A stretch of 64,000 nt of DNA from Ciona intestinalis (Eukaryota; Chordata; Ascidiacea; Phlebobranchia; Cionidae), in NCBI RefSeq assembly GCF_000224145.3, contig NC_020166.2, positions 8,962,745-9,026,744 of the forward strand, in the 5' to 3' direction. The notes beneath the pieces were generated by a model that saw only the letters and a list, made by a program, of their open reading frames with translations, was not told where the DNA came from and did not search any database. Both the position numbers and the translations under genes were made by a program. This document shows positions 10,901 to 21,253 of this stretch, piece after piece (positions within the stretch are counted from its first letter, which is position 1; every line of letters starts with the position of its first letter).

Positions 10901-13900
10901 ACTTTATGTTGATAAACATCGTCTTTGCTCATCTCCTATGACAAAACAAATTCCATTTAATTTTTAATTCCTTTATAAAAATAATAATCTTCGAAATCAG
11001 GGGCTCAGTCAGGGGGTTTCCAGGGTCATGACCTCTTTTAAATTTTTGTAGATTAAACACCCCCCAAATTTTATTAATGTTGATTGACCCCCCCCTCCAC
11101 CTTTTTTTTCTGGCTGGGCCACTGTTCACAATGCTTTCAGTTGCTCAAGGAGCTGCCTCTTTACCAGTAAATTTCAAGGCTCATGTAGTAAATAATATTT
11201 TCTTACCTGCCCCGCCACTTCTGTTTCAAGATCCAATATTTTAAGTCTTAAATCATTTCCTTCTTCATCCTTGCTAGCAGTCAGTTCGTTAAACTCTAAA
11301 GTTCGAGCCTAAGAAGTAAAAGTCTTCTTTATATACGAATGAATGAAACTTATTTATCCTTGCAAAGGCAGGCAACAACAGTCAGTATAATACGAGCATT
11401 CTGTCTCATACACCTCGTGCCCGCTTTTGAGTTACCACGTGTATAACTTTGTGAGTCAGTGTTTGTTTGTTTGTATTTCATATTGTGATTGATGACAATT
11501 TATACAACACATTAGTGACCACTGGGTTGTAGCAGTTGCCATTAAGTAACTTGCTCAAAAACACATACGCCCACAATGGTGGCAGCGACGCGCCTTGAAT
11601 CCATAACCCCTGGGTTGGAGGCAGGCTTGCTAACAAGCTGTGCCACAGTGCCAAGAAAAACATATTTACTTTGTTTCACACAAATTAAAACTGACCTGCT
11701 TATCCGAGTTATATTTGTCGATGTCATCAAAATATTTTTCCATCTTTTCAATGTTTTGTCTTTTTGTAGATATTTGTTCAAAAAGTTTGATGTTTGACGC
11801 CTGTCAATTATTTAACAAAAAGTTTTAAAAAAATAGAAAAACTTAAACCTATAGACGTTTGCAGGTGACATGCTGATTTACACAGTACATTTTACAAATT
11901 AGGTAAAAAATAGTTAAAAAAAATTCAAAATCTTTGGCGGGCAAATTAAAATTTTGATCAATTTTCACTATAATAAAAATAGCAGCAGCTGGTTATCAAA
12001 AATTTAGTTATTATAAATATAATGTGAAATGTATTACTGGTAAAAAATTAATGAAAACATTAAAGAAAGCATTAATACCCAAAGTAAATATGAGGTAAAT
12101 AGTCAATATTGCCGAATGCTTGAAGGTGTTACTACCCTTGAACTGAAGTCAAATTTTATCCTTGGGGCACAGATAGTAGTTGTTCAGTTGAATATACAAC
12201 TCTATTTTTGTTTAAAAAGCTAATGTTTCTTAGTTATTGTCACTTATATTTGCACAAATAACGTATACCTCACTATCTGCACCAACTATAAAATTTGACT
12301 TCAGTTCCGCTTTAAGAATAGTAACACTTTAATGCCTTCGATCATATTAACAGCTTAGCCATTTAACCTTTGATTGATGCAATTGATGCAGTTACTTCAG
12401 GAGTACCAATTTGTTTAATTTATACCAGTAATGCATTTTCATATTTTGTTTAAAAAAATAGATTTAGTTGAGAAAATTATTCAAAACCAACTTTTTCTTC
12501 TTCATTCTTCAAAGCAGTTGCACTCAGATTCTCAAATTTTGTTTCAAGAGATTGAACTTCACTTAAAGTATCCTTATTTATTTCTCCTGGAAAAATCCAA
12601 TATAACGCAAATATTTGTTTAAATATCACATACATACAGCGACGCAGCCAGAAAAAAATATAAGAGGGGATTTCCAGTCAAAACAATAAAAAGTTTAAGC
12701 TAAATTTTTTTTTTTACTTTTTTAAATAAAAACAACATTTTCTCAAAGGGGGTGTGAAAAATATACGAAAGGGGTTTCGGTCTAAAAAAATCAAATTAAA
12801 AAGAAGGGGCATTGAGAGTTCTAAAACCCTCTGGCTGCGCCACTAATCCCATATATCAAACCCAGCATTCTTCTGGCTTCATTCTCGGTTTCAGTAAATG
12901 GTCCGTCATTTCCAGACATAAACTCATTATAAACAGAATGGAAAAATTGCTGTTGCACCTGTCAAAAAATTTATTTTATTAACAAACCTATTGGAAACAA
13001 TTTCTTTAAAAATTGTGTACTTAAAAAAACACATACAATTGCATGACAATTCATCAATACACTTATGCCTAGGTTAAATCAATTTAAATCAAATGTATTA
13101 CATGTGGCATTGGCCTTTAGGCGATGCAATTATAACAGTAAATGTGAAGATATGACTTACATGTTGCTTGGGTTCTAACATTTCTTCTTCAGTCCATAAA
13201 TCTGGTGCAATCTAATTAGGGACCAAAGTATTATTTCGTGCTCTTGGAGTAACAAAGTCAAGAAAAAAAATTTAGAAAAAGTCAAGAAAAATTTTTTTTT
13301 TCAGAAACATCACCTTAATTTGGTTTGCAAGCCACATCAGTACACCAAGTGCATGAGGCCACGAGCTCATTGGTCCCACATTGTTCAACGTACTTTTGGA
13401 CAAAGAATACGGGTATCTATAACAGATACAAAATTGCCAACAAACTACAAAAAATATTAGAGGAAAGTAGAAGTCCACAGATGGAGTATACGAAACAAGA
13501 ATCAAAACTTGGTCAGGACCCTTGAGTCGGAACATGACTAGGGGGCCTCACTGTTGCGATGCACGTGACTTTTGAACGCACAAGGGTGTTAAGGTACTGG
13601 GCCAAATCCAAATAATATCCAGTTCTGAAGGACCTCACCCATACAGAATAGACAGTTTTACAAGATCTTACCCACAAGCTTTAACAAATCTCATCATGTC
13701 TTCATCTGGTTTAATTATTCGGAAATTCCCCGCCAAAGTTATTGCAAGAAATTCAAAAATTCTTTGATATTCACGATTAGTTGGTGGATTTAACATTTTT
13801 GGTGATAATGAGGTCGGATAATGCAAGTCATTTAAAAGCTGAAAATTATTAAAGGTTGTTAGAATTCAATATATTGATAGGAAATTGAATAAAGGAAAGT

Positions 13901-15260
13901 AGGACAAGAATTATAGTGGCAAAAAACTCTATTATGATTTATGAGGGGTTAATATTAAATTCTAACAATGGTTAATTGGTTAATATGTAAATATTTATAT
14001 AACATGAGTGTCTTATTTAATACACCTTGCAACTGCTTATTGTTTTTATGGCTGACAATTAAGACAACAAGCACGCATAGTAACAGTGTATGAAAAGAAA
14101 AAAGTTCCATTAAGATTCATTTTATACCAAGATGCCAAAAACACACACGCCCAGAATCATAGCAGCATCAAGCAAAAAAACTTGTTTCTAATGCAAGATC
14201 AGTAAGCCGCTATATATATATATATATATTATGTATGCAATGCAATTACATTTTTATGTAAGCAATTTTTATTTTATTGCTTGCAAGACTGAACAGAAAA
14301 AAAAAAAAATTTAATATATATATAGATAAATACTTAATAGCCTATTTACATGAATAAGATCAAAAACACATTTTTTCATGTAAGATTTATCGGAGAGTGG
14401 GCGAGTGTCTTTGATAATCTGGTGATCAGTGTTCACATACGAGGATCTCTGGTTGCCCTTCACTGAAATATAAGCGAGTAAAATAAACCCAATTAGTGTC
14501 AAAATTCTTAACAATATTTGGAAATGTACATACTTTGCTTTTTAATGGTTGTAACTAAATAAGCAGGCTATCAAAAAAAAATCTGTTGTCTAAAAATCTA
14601 GGCTTACTTATTGCCACAAATTAAAGGGAAATGCTTAGCCACAAATTAAAGATTCTAAGGAGAACATGCGGGTTATAACAACTGTTGTTTTCTGCCCCAA
14701 AATAAAAGTAAAGCAAGTTTCATTTATAATGTGACGATTAACGTGTTTATAAACCCATATTATTTATTCCCCTGTTCTGTTACGCTAGATTCTTTGTTAT
14801 GGTCCTTAGTTCTGGTCTCGCATTCCTTTGTTCCAGTACTCGCCTAATTATTAGTTACGTGTTTTCGGTGCCGCACGTGTTAACGCATTCCTTGTATTTG
14901 GTTCTTTTCTCGCATGCTGCAGTTTACCAGTTAGTGTTTCAGATCTACTCCTTGTGCAGCAGGTAGTTGTGTAGTTTAGCGTTTAATAGTGTTTCAGTTT
15001 TACTCCTATTATGTTATGCTGTCTGAATACGTCTTTTAGTTTATATTATTGTGTGTTTAATGATGAATGAATAAGTTGAATAAGGTTGCTAATTAAATAA
15101 AGATTCGTTACAATAACATACCTGCAGATAATGGTTGTCGCTTTAAACTTGATCTCATTAATGGAGTAGCAGCACTTGAGCGTTTGAGTGAACTTTGACC
15201 GGATCCACCTTGGTAAGAAGGCCGACCACTTACAGATAGTTTCCTTTGTGGACGATTCAT
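7916..15260 (-). CDS. NDC80: kinetochore protein NDC80 (HEC1)
   Basis: Subunit of the NDC80 complex that couples kinetochores to spindle microtubules. Sixteen exons keep phase throughout: 15122-15260, 14350-14462, 13672-13838, 13314-13416, 13161-13211, 12862-12958, 12492-12586, 11696-11800, 11207-11308, 10792-10935, 10234-10392, 9587-9676, 9201-9293, 8768-8898, 8312-8459, 7916-7969. They encode 596 residues (human about 640). Exon 1 is a basic, Ser/Arg-rich tail like the vertebrate tail that binds microtubules and is phosphorylated by Aurora B. Exons 2-4 form the calponin-homology head: DTRPLSDKSYMKKC, then YPTSLSPKMLNPPTNREYQR, then YPYSLSKSTLNNVGPMSSWP. The remaining exons are heptad-rich coiled coil for pairing with NUF2. 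A TTTTTAG acceptor-like site about 23 bases before the ATG would fit spliced-leader trans-splicing. Introns hold SINE, C and E repeats. Confidence 0.93.
9318..9447. repeat. family E repeat
   Basis: Left text ACACAGCCAGAAAAAAATC and right text CTCCCTAGCTGTGCCACTG form degraded inverted ends, compare 12636-12847. It lies in an NDC80 intron beside exon 9201-9293. Confidence 0.5.
9700..9872 (+). repeat. family C repeat
   Basis: It starts AGCACCAGTAAAGAATCCTA and ends in GCAGATAATGGAGAGGATCC. It lies in the NDC80 intron just beyond exon 9587-9676. Confidence 0.6.
9962..10202 (-). mobile_element. SINE copy, 5' head partly missing
   Basis: Plus-strand text TTGAATGTAACTTC, CACTCGTGGCCGG, GTTCTGTTTCATACACCACG and CCACTGGGTTGGAGCAAC matches the SINE consensus described at 10432. 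This copy stops about 30 bases from NDC80 exon 10234-10392. Confidence 0.75.
10432..10762 (-). mobile_element. tRNA-headed SINE, full-length reference copy
   Basis: About 330 bp. Read on the minus strand, the right end starts with a tRNA-like head. It has a form of GTGGCACAATGG (the A-box region is TGGTTAGCGCGCC in better copies) followed about 35 bases on by GGTTCAAGG, a B-box match. The body includes the reverse complement of CCACTGGGTTGGAGCAATTG. The far end finishes in an ATTCAATC tail. In other copies this tail is a pure (ATTC)n run. A and B boxes mean internal RNA polymerase III promotion, as in other SINEs. It lies in the NDC80 intron beside exon 10792-10935. Confidence 0.8.
10990..11132. 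repeat. family E repeat
   Basis: Left text GGGGCTCAGTCAGGGGGTTT and right text CTGGCTGGGCCACTG are degraded inverted ends. C- and T-runs fill the interior. Confidence 0.5.
11335..11656 (-). mobile_element. SINE copy
   Basis: GAATGAATGAAACTTATTTA marks the tail junction on the plus strand, and TTGCTAACAAGCTGTGCCAC is the tRNA-like head in reverse. Near full length, and it ends about 40 bases from NDC80 exon 11696-11800. Confidence 0.78.
12636..12847. mobile_element. family E MITE, best copy
   Basis: Inverted ends AGCGACGCAGCCAGAAAAAA on the left and CTCTGGCTGCGCCACT on the right bound about 210 bp. The interior has poly-A and GAAAGGGG/AAGGGGC stretches. No coding capacity. Other copies: 9318, 10990 and a piece at 38122. 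Confidence 0.7.
13585..13666. repeat. family D fragment
   Basis: TACTGGGCCAAATCC, then GAAGGACCTCACCCATACAG, resembles the family D text at 38870 and 58600. NDC80 intron. Confidence 0.45.
13985..14180 (-). repeat. diverged SINE fragment
   Basis: GAGTGTCTTATTTAATACACC, TTTTTATGGCTGACAATTAA and AACACACACGCCCAGAATC follow the SINE order but are heavily diverged. A (TA)n run follows at about 14211-14230. NDC80 intron. Confidence 0.45.
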
Positions 15261-15935
15261 GATAGACCTTTAAGTCAAGACTAAAAATATGAAGAAATAT
15301 ATAAAAAAACAGAACAAATATTTAGTAATTAGATTGGCGCAAACCGGCTTAAGAGTATATTTAAGACGAAAATCCGCGAAAAAACTTCACTTTCCACTCT
15401 CGTATAAATACATATATGCTTGGAGGTGCAGCAAATTAAACCAAAAACTTATTTACTGCTATAATTGCACTTTGAGGCCAATGCCACAATACAAATTAGA
15501 AATTATCGGCCGAAAATGTAACACATTTAATTTAAATTAATTTAAGATTAAACATATTGCATATAAATGTATTGATAAATAAAAACTCTAGTTTTGGCGC
15601 GTAAAAGTTAAAGGATAGATGCAATACATCCAAATGACATAACGTTGTTTAATTTTTGTTCAAATTTAAAATTGTTTTCAAACAGTCAATTTAAACAGTT
15701 GCTGGTCTGATTCTAAATATATTTACCTTAATTTGTAAAGAAAATAGAGGGTTTTTAGTTGGATAGCTAAGCAGCGCACTCTTTTAAATTTGCCGTATGT
15801 GTTAAAAATCAAAGTTGTAGAATTTTATAGGACAACGACCATATAGGCAATGTTGTTTCATTCTTGCCAGGATTCTTGCTTTGTTGATGTATATATAATA
15901 GAGTTGCTTTTATTTGTTACGATTGAACCATAGAA

Positions 15936-16042
15936 CTGTGGGGTAAGACGGGACACATTGAATATATAGAATGTTCTTTGTTTACTACCAAATGGGACGG
16001 GAAAAAAAATAAAAATATGTCCCATCTTCTCCCATACTAATA
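15936..16042 (+). mobile_element. family A MITE, internally deleted
   Basis: It starts CTGTGGGGTAAGACGGGACA and ends ATGTCCCATCTTCTCCCATA, keeping ACTACCAAATGGGACGG but lacking the GATCGTGTTTT half. Confidence 0.75.
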
Positions 16043-16274
16043 TATCGCGCCTTTGCAAGAACAAAGATTTTTGAAAATGCGACACCGTTGGCATTAAGTG
16101 TTAATACCAATCATATCATAAAAAAGGGAACGATAGGCATACACCATACGATAACAATAAAACACCAACGGACACATTTAGGACCACCGGCCTACCGCTG
16201 TTTCATGTGTTTCTTCATTGTACGGTGCATATATAGGTTATGGGAATTACGTAATATTGTTAACACTAGCAAGC

Positions 16275-16359
16275 TTATGCGTCACGAAGCCGATCTGAAA
16301 CAGCTGAGATACACAGTAAGCATTAACTCATCGTGACGCATAAACTGTGTGTGACGTCA
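16275..16359. promoter_or_regulatory. inverted repeat plus CRE-like site upstream of the E2 gene
   Basis: TTATGCGTCACGA at 16275-16287 and its exact reverse complement TCGTGACGCATAA at 16331-16343 carry the half-site TGACGCA in both arms. A full palindromic TGACGTCA follows at 16352-16359. ATF/CREB-type bZIP factors bind TGACGTCA, so this is a plausible proximal control region about 210 bases before the E2 ATG. Function is inferred from the motif only. Confidence 0.5.
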
Positions 16360-16496
16360 TACAGTTAAGCGGATGCGCGTCAATTGAACCAAGAATTGTT
16401 CACAACAACTATCTTCGTTAAATACAAAGCTTCAAGCAAACATTTGTAGCCAGATATATTGTTTCATTGTTAAGGTATCTCATAACGTACAGTTGA

Positions 16497-17018
<522 letters not shown>

Positions 17019-17552
17019 CGTTTGTGGCTATACTATGCTTACCTTTATATACATATTAGTCAATTATATATTTTGTTACTATTGAATGAATAAGTTTTAA
17101 CTCATTTTGAGAGAGAAAATCACTCGTACTGCTCTAACTGTAAGTTATGATTTTAAAATGTTTTTAAAACATGATTGTTTAAATATAATTATTAAAAATA
17201 CGGAAAAGCATACGCATTAATAAGTGCAATGCAACATGTATTTAACAAATACGATTCTTTAATTTTGTGTGAAAACAAATAAAAAAAATCTAACTGATTC
17301 AAATGTACTACAATTTTGTGAACATTAAAAAACGAGTCATATTTTTTTTATAATTTAAATCAGATATAAAATATATGGTTTTATATTATATTATATATAT
17401 TTAAAAAAACTACTTTTTTAGTGTTATAATTATTAGATAATGACAATATGCACTTCCACATGATAACAAACAATCCAAAGCTCAATATGAATAACAATTA
17501 AAGTGTATGAAATTTAAATTATCTAGCGTGCATCACAAAAGGTTTGGGGTTG
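17019..17552. other. convergent 3' intergenic stretch
   Basis: Very AT-rich spacer between the E2 stop and the LRRC20-like stop. It contains the E2 polyadenylation signal near 17278 and several TATATA runs. Nothing else is recognisable. Confidence 0.5.
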
Positions 17553-18041
17553 TTAGACACGAACATGATTTTGGTGTTCAATCTTTGTTTTCGATGGGTT
17601 ATCCAATTGGTTACCAACCAGAATAAATTCTTTTGAATTACTTATAATTTCTATTTCTTCTTCTCCTATTTCTGTTATTTCATTTTTCGATAAGTCAACA
17701 TATACAGATGATGAAGGTAATGTTGGAATTGCAGTTAACTTGTTCATTGAAATATCAATCTTTGTCAAACACTGAAGATCTACTAATTGTTTGGGTAACG
17801 AAGTCAGCAGATTATTCTTCACAATAAGTGTCTGAACTTTGGGAAAAGTACTTAACAATTTCGGCGGTATTCGTTTTAATTGATTGTCCGACAAGTCTAT
17901 TTTAGTTACTTCTACATCCTTAAGAAATAAATATAAAGCAGTAGTTGGCACCTCCATCAAGCCACAAGCTGATAAATTCAAAACACCAGTTTCCTGCGCT
18001 TCTTGGCATCTTGATGCCACAGCTGCTGCTTCTTCTGCCAT
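17553..18041 (-). CDS. leucine-rich repeat protein, LRRC20-like
   Basis: Small soluble LRR protein, 162 residues, single exon (human LRRC20 is about 184). The layout matches LRRC20: a short helical start (MAEEAAAVASRCQEAQETG), LNLSACGLMEVP, then LRR units. The repeats are KIDLSDNQLKRIP, TLIVKNNLLTSLP, KIDISMNKLTAIP and VDLSKNEITEI, closed by FILVGNQLD. No signal peptide or membrane segment is visible, and the role of LRRC20 itself is poorly known. The start is the only Met before the first repeat. It faces the E2 gene tail to tail. Another small LRR protein of the same size class cannot be excluded. Confidence 0.75.
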   Translation of the reverse strand: MAEEAAAVASRCQEAQETGVLNLSACGLMEVPTTALYLFLKDVEVTKIDLSDNQLKRIPPKLLSTFPKVQTLIVKNNLLTSLPKQLVDLQCLTKIDISMNKLTAIPTLPSSSVYVDLSKNEITEIGEEEIEIISNSKEFILVGNQLDNPSKTKIEHQNHVRV

Positions 18042-19364
18042 AAGATTTTAAAAATTATATAAACTACCAATAAAAATTAACAAGTCTGCAAATTTTCAAT
18101 ATTGTCAATAGTTTAAATATGAAGCAAATAACTGGTCACTTTACCTGGATACGAAGGTAGTTTAAAAAATGCTACGACAAACACTAATGTGGCAAGTTAC
18201 AAAATAAAGCATATACAGTATAAAGGCGGACAATTTAGAACCAGTAAAGAACCTTCCTGAGTTCGGATTATGTAATACATTAACGGTATAGTTTGTACTT
18301 AATTTGGTTCAGCTTGGTAATAACAGCAAGAAATGAACTTCATAACAACAATTAAATCGCAATATTATCTGCTGGCAATTTTGTAAATTTTATTTTTTAG
18401 AGAATAGTGCCAGCTGTTGTTGCGCAAACGGGCTGTTACCATTAAGGGAACTAATTTCTGTCGGTAGGTGGGGATATTTAATAATTTATCTTATTCAATG
18501 AAAAAATATGTATAGGTTAGTTTTATGCAGAAATATTAGATCTAACCATTTACTACTAAGGGTGCGATGTTTGATTTGGTGTTTTTTAGGTTTTAGTTTT
18601 AAAGACAACTTAGTAGAGCAGTTTGCGACTCCTTTAAATCTCCCAAAACTTTCTGCGACCTGTATATTACAGCGTGCTCCACAATTGAAAAAACGTATTA
18701 ACAACGCATTTTTTCAATAAAAGTATATCATAAATTGTTTTAAAATTGGTAAAAATGCGCTTCGTATACACTCGCGTTAACTTGTATCAATGCAGTTGCC
18801 AATCATGATGAAACAATACACTAGCTTCAATTGAGATAACTCCCTGGTTCGAATAATCTTCATAGAAAGCTTAAGAAGCTTAGTACTGGGTACACATGTC
18901 AATCAAGTTAGAATATCTACTTCCCGCAACGTTCTGGAAGCAAATGTCGATCAAAGAAAACTTCCCGCAACAATTTGACGCCAATGAGTTGTTGCAAGAA
19001 ATTGTTGGCTTCTTTATCCAGGACGCCTCAACGGGCCCTCGAACTATTTCTGATGAATAGTTAGTCTTACTCTTATGATGGTACCGTTCCTCGTTGTTCT
19101 ATCCCGTTTTGGATAAAATGTTCCTTCGAAATGTGGATGTCCGCTTCAAAGAGACGGGAAGTTCTAGCAGTTCCATTAAATGATTTTTGTCTAAAGAAAA
19201 TTTTTTGAAAAACCATTGTTATCTTTCAGTGAGAAAGGTTGTCTAACCACTGTCGATGGGAATTATATATATATTAAAACTCATGGAAAATAAACATAAA
19301 AAATACACACAAAGTTTATTAGTTGAGAAATACTGAACTGGATGGTTACAATTTTGGAACATAT
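18042..19364. other. intergenic stretch with one small coding-like ORF
   Basis: It contains a family C fragment at 18236-18300 (ACCAGTAAAGAACCTTCC). It also has an unassigned 54-codon plus-strand ORF at 18896-19060, listed separately. The rest shows no exon with good borders. Confidence 0.4.
18896..19060 (+). other. unassigned 54-codon ORF, possibly a gene remnant
   Basis: The reading starts MSIKLEYLLPATFWKQMSIK and ends DASTGPRTISDE. Composition looks protein-like (balanced hydrophobic and charged residues, few Lys-Asn-Ile AT codons) compared with surrounding spacer. Just beyond the stop, another frame reads FYPVLDKMFLRNVDVRFKET, which also looks coding-like. This could be an exon or a decayed copy of a larger gene. 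I recognise no family. Confidence 0.25.
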
Positions 19365-19562
19365 AGTAGGGTGGAGAAAGACGGGACAGCTTTTCGTTTC
19401 ATTTCTCGTCCAATTTGGAAGTATACAAAGAACATTTAAAGAATTAATAAACCGTATATGCTCATGAATTTCATATAGACCGTTGTTAATTGTTTAAAAC
19501 ACGATCCGAATATTTTAATATTATGTGCTAAAGGTGTCCCATCGTTCCCCACCCTACTATAT
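19365..19562 (-). mobile_element. family A MITE, full length
   Basis: Left end AGTAGGGTGGAGAAAGACGG, right end TGTCCCATCGTTCCCCACCC, flanked by TATA on both sides (ACATATAGTAGGG and CCCTACTATATTT). This suggests a TA target duplication. Confidence 0.83.
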
Positions 19563-20035
19563 TTATTTTGACACCACTTAAAATATTCGCTTTTTTGTAG
19601 ACACCTAAGTCACTTTTGAGTAAAATATAATTTGTCTGACTTATTGAACTTTGTTATAGTTAGAGTTGTATAGTATGAATTAAACCGAAACAAATGTTTT
19701 TACGAGCTGTAAATGTTGGATTTAGCACGTCGTTATATGTCGTTATAATACAACATTCCTATATACTTAATGAAGGGAAATTTACACTTCAATCTACGTA
19801 TACTGATACTCTTGTGTTCTTTAGTTGATTTCAATTGGAATACCCAGTTGGCAAGTAACACTGTCAACTAACTGCTCACGCGAACCCATTCACACTACCA
19901 TCCATAGGTCAATGTAATTCTCATTAAATATCGGACTTTATATTCGTGCTTGGTTGCTCAGTAATCTTTATACTTTGTTGCCTATATGATACTTCCTCAT
20001 TTGGAAGATAATCATATAGACGGAAATCGGTGATC
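19563..20035. other. upstream region of the peptide gene
   Basis: Unique-looking AT-rich sequence directly 5' of a TATA-box gene. It contains no repeat I recognise and is the obvious place for that gene's control elements. I could not single out a haemocyte or immune factor site with confidence. Confidence 0.4.
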
Positions 20036-20043
20036 TATAAATA
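20036..20043 (+). promoter_or_regulatory. TATA box of the peptide gene
   Basis: A TATAAATA octamer lies 46 bases before the ATG at 20089. A start site about 30 bases on would give a 5' leader of only about 20 bases. A strong TATA box suits a small, highly expressed, inducible gene. Confidence 0.65.
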
Positions 20044-20088
20044 GAGGTTCGTTTCTTCGTTCTTCGCAAGTTGATCAACAACTGGAAG

Positions 20089-20810
20089 ATGGATCGAAAG
20101 CTTCTCATCGTTCTTCTCATCGCGCTCATCTGCTTCGCTGACCAGGGAGAGAGTTGGTGGGGTCGTCGTCGTCGTCGTCACTATTACTATTATGGTCGCC
20201 GTCGTCGCTGGAACGAACAAAGGTAAATATGATTTGTGCGCGACTAATGTTAAATAGCCTAGACTATACACCATTCGAAACAGAAATCCTAAAATCTTAT
20301 TTTTTTTCTAGTGGCGAGAACATGAAAGAAGAAATGGGATTAGGTAACAGAATCAAGTATTTAATTTTATTTATTTCTTTAGGTTCTTGTCAAGGACATA
20401 GGATTTAGGCCAGATTTGGCCCATTACCCCATCACTCGGTAAATCCATTTGAGTCCTTCGTGCGCCCGGTACCACGACACCGCATCGCAGTCAGGCGTCG
20501 CTATTTTTGCACTATTTTTTATTCTTCTGTGCTTACGAGTTACCCCACTTTTCAACATAATTAAGTAAAATTAAATTCCGATTTTATATACCAGATTATA
20601 TAGAACCTGAATCTCTATATATCTAAAAATAGTTTTGATGTCGTTAAACTTGAATAAGCGGTTTATTCTATTAAAACAAAACAAGCTAAAACGAACAGGA
20701 TATTTGGATATTATATGTGCTAAAGGTGTCCCATCTTCCCCCACTCTACTATTTAATTTATTTTAGCTGAGAACGACATGCCGACTGAAGAAGATATGCC
20801 GGAAATGTAG
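20089..20810 (+). CDS. secreted Trp/Arg/Tyr-rich cationic peptide precursor, candidate antimicrobial peptide
   Basis: Three exons, 20089-20222, 20312-20343 and 20767-20810, join with GTAAAT/TAG and GTAACA/TAG borders into a 69-residue precursor. Residues 1-22 are a signal peptide (Lys, a Leu/Ile/Val core, then ADQGES). Residues 23-45 begin WWGRRRRRHYYYYGRRRRW and end NEQS. Gly46 opens a 24-residue acidic tail rich in Glu, Asp and Met, ending EEDMPEM. I count about +8 for the middle block and -8 for the tail. Tunicate styelins and clavanins share this plan: signal, cationic peptide, a Gly that can supply a C-terminal amide, then an acidic propiece. The four tyrosines could be oxidised to DOPA, as in styelin D. 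The mature block is wholly in exon 1 and the tail in exons 2-3. Antimicrobial function is inferred; a structural or pigment-related peptide is the alternative. Confidence 0.72.
20365..20516. repeat. family D repeat, uninterrupted copy
   Basis: TTCTTGTCAAGGACATAGGA, then TTTAGGCCAGATTTGGCCCA, then GAGTCCTTCGTGCGCCCGG. It lies in the second intron of the peptide gene. It gives the empty-site version of the copy at 24357, which carries an insertion. Confidence 0.6.
20697..20758 (-). mobile_element. family A MITE fragment
   Basis: Only the right end remains, from AGGATATTTGGATATTATAT to TGTCCCATCTTCCCCCACTC. It ends about eight bases before the third-exon acceptor of the peptide gene, so the MITE edge supplies part of the splice-site context. 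Confidence 0.75.
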
Positions 20811-20884
20811 ATGAAAGGAATGTAGCTTCAGTGACTCAATCAGAAGAAATATGTTCACTGAAACTAATTTTCTCGCATTTAAGC

Positions 20885-20890
20885 AATAAA
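20885..20890 (+). terminator. polyadenylation signal of the peptide gene
   Basis: AATAAA lies 75 bases after the stop, with a second overlapping-type signal (AAATAAAT) just downstream. Confidence 0.6.
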
Positions 20891-21020
20891 TACAAAATAA
20901 ATGCAAATAATAAACTCGTGTATAACAGTTTTTTATACTAATTGAATTCCTGCAGATAAATAAGTCGCGATAACTTGTGTCAATGTAGTTGTCAGTCATA
21001 TTGAAACAATATACTATAGT

Positions 21021-21253
21021 GAATGAATGAATGAATGAATGAATGAATGAATGAATGAATGAATGAATGAATGAATGAATGAATGAATGAATGAATGAAT
21101 GAATGAATGAATGAATGAATGAATGAATGAATGAATGAATGAATGAATGAATGTAACTTACTTTATCCTCGCGTGGCCGGAAAACGACAGTCGTTATCAC
21201 ACGGGTTTAACACCTCGTGCCAGCTTACTAGTCTCCATGTATGTTACTTTGTG
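21021..21253 (-). mobile_element. SINE tail expanded into a (GAAT)n microsatellite, plus partial SINE body
   Basis: About 132 bp of uninterrupted GAAT units (33 repeats) run straight into TAACTTACTTTATCCTCGCG, the SINE tail junction. The SINE body is cut at about 21253, where a family A MITE begins. Confidence 0.85.

Noticed and set aside
20035-20274. 79-codon minus-strand ORF rich in Thr
   Set aside because: It is the shadow of the Arg-codon run in the peptide gene on the plus strand.
20763-21200. 145-codon minus-strand ORF with an Ile-His-Ser-Phe repeat
   Set aside because: It is only the (GAAT)n SINE tail read in an open frame.
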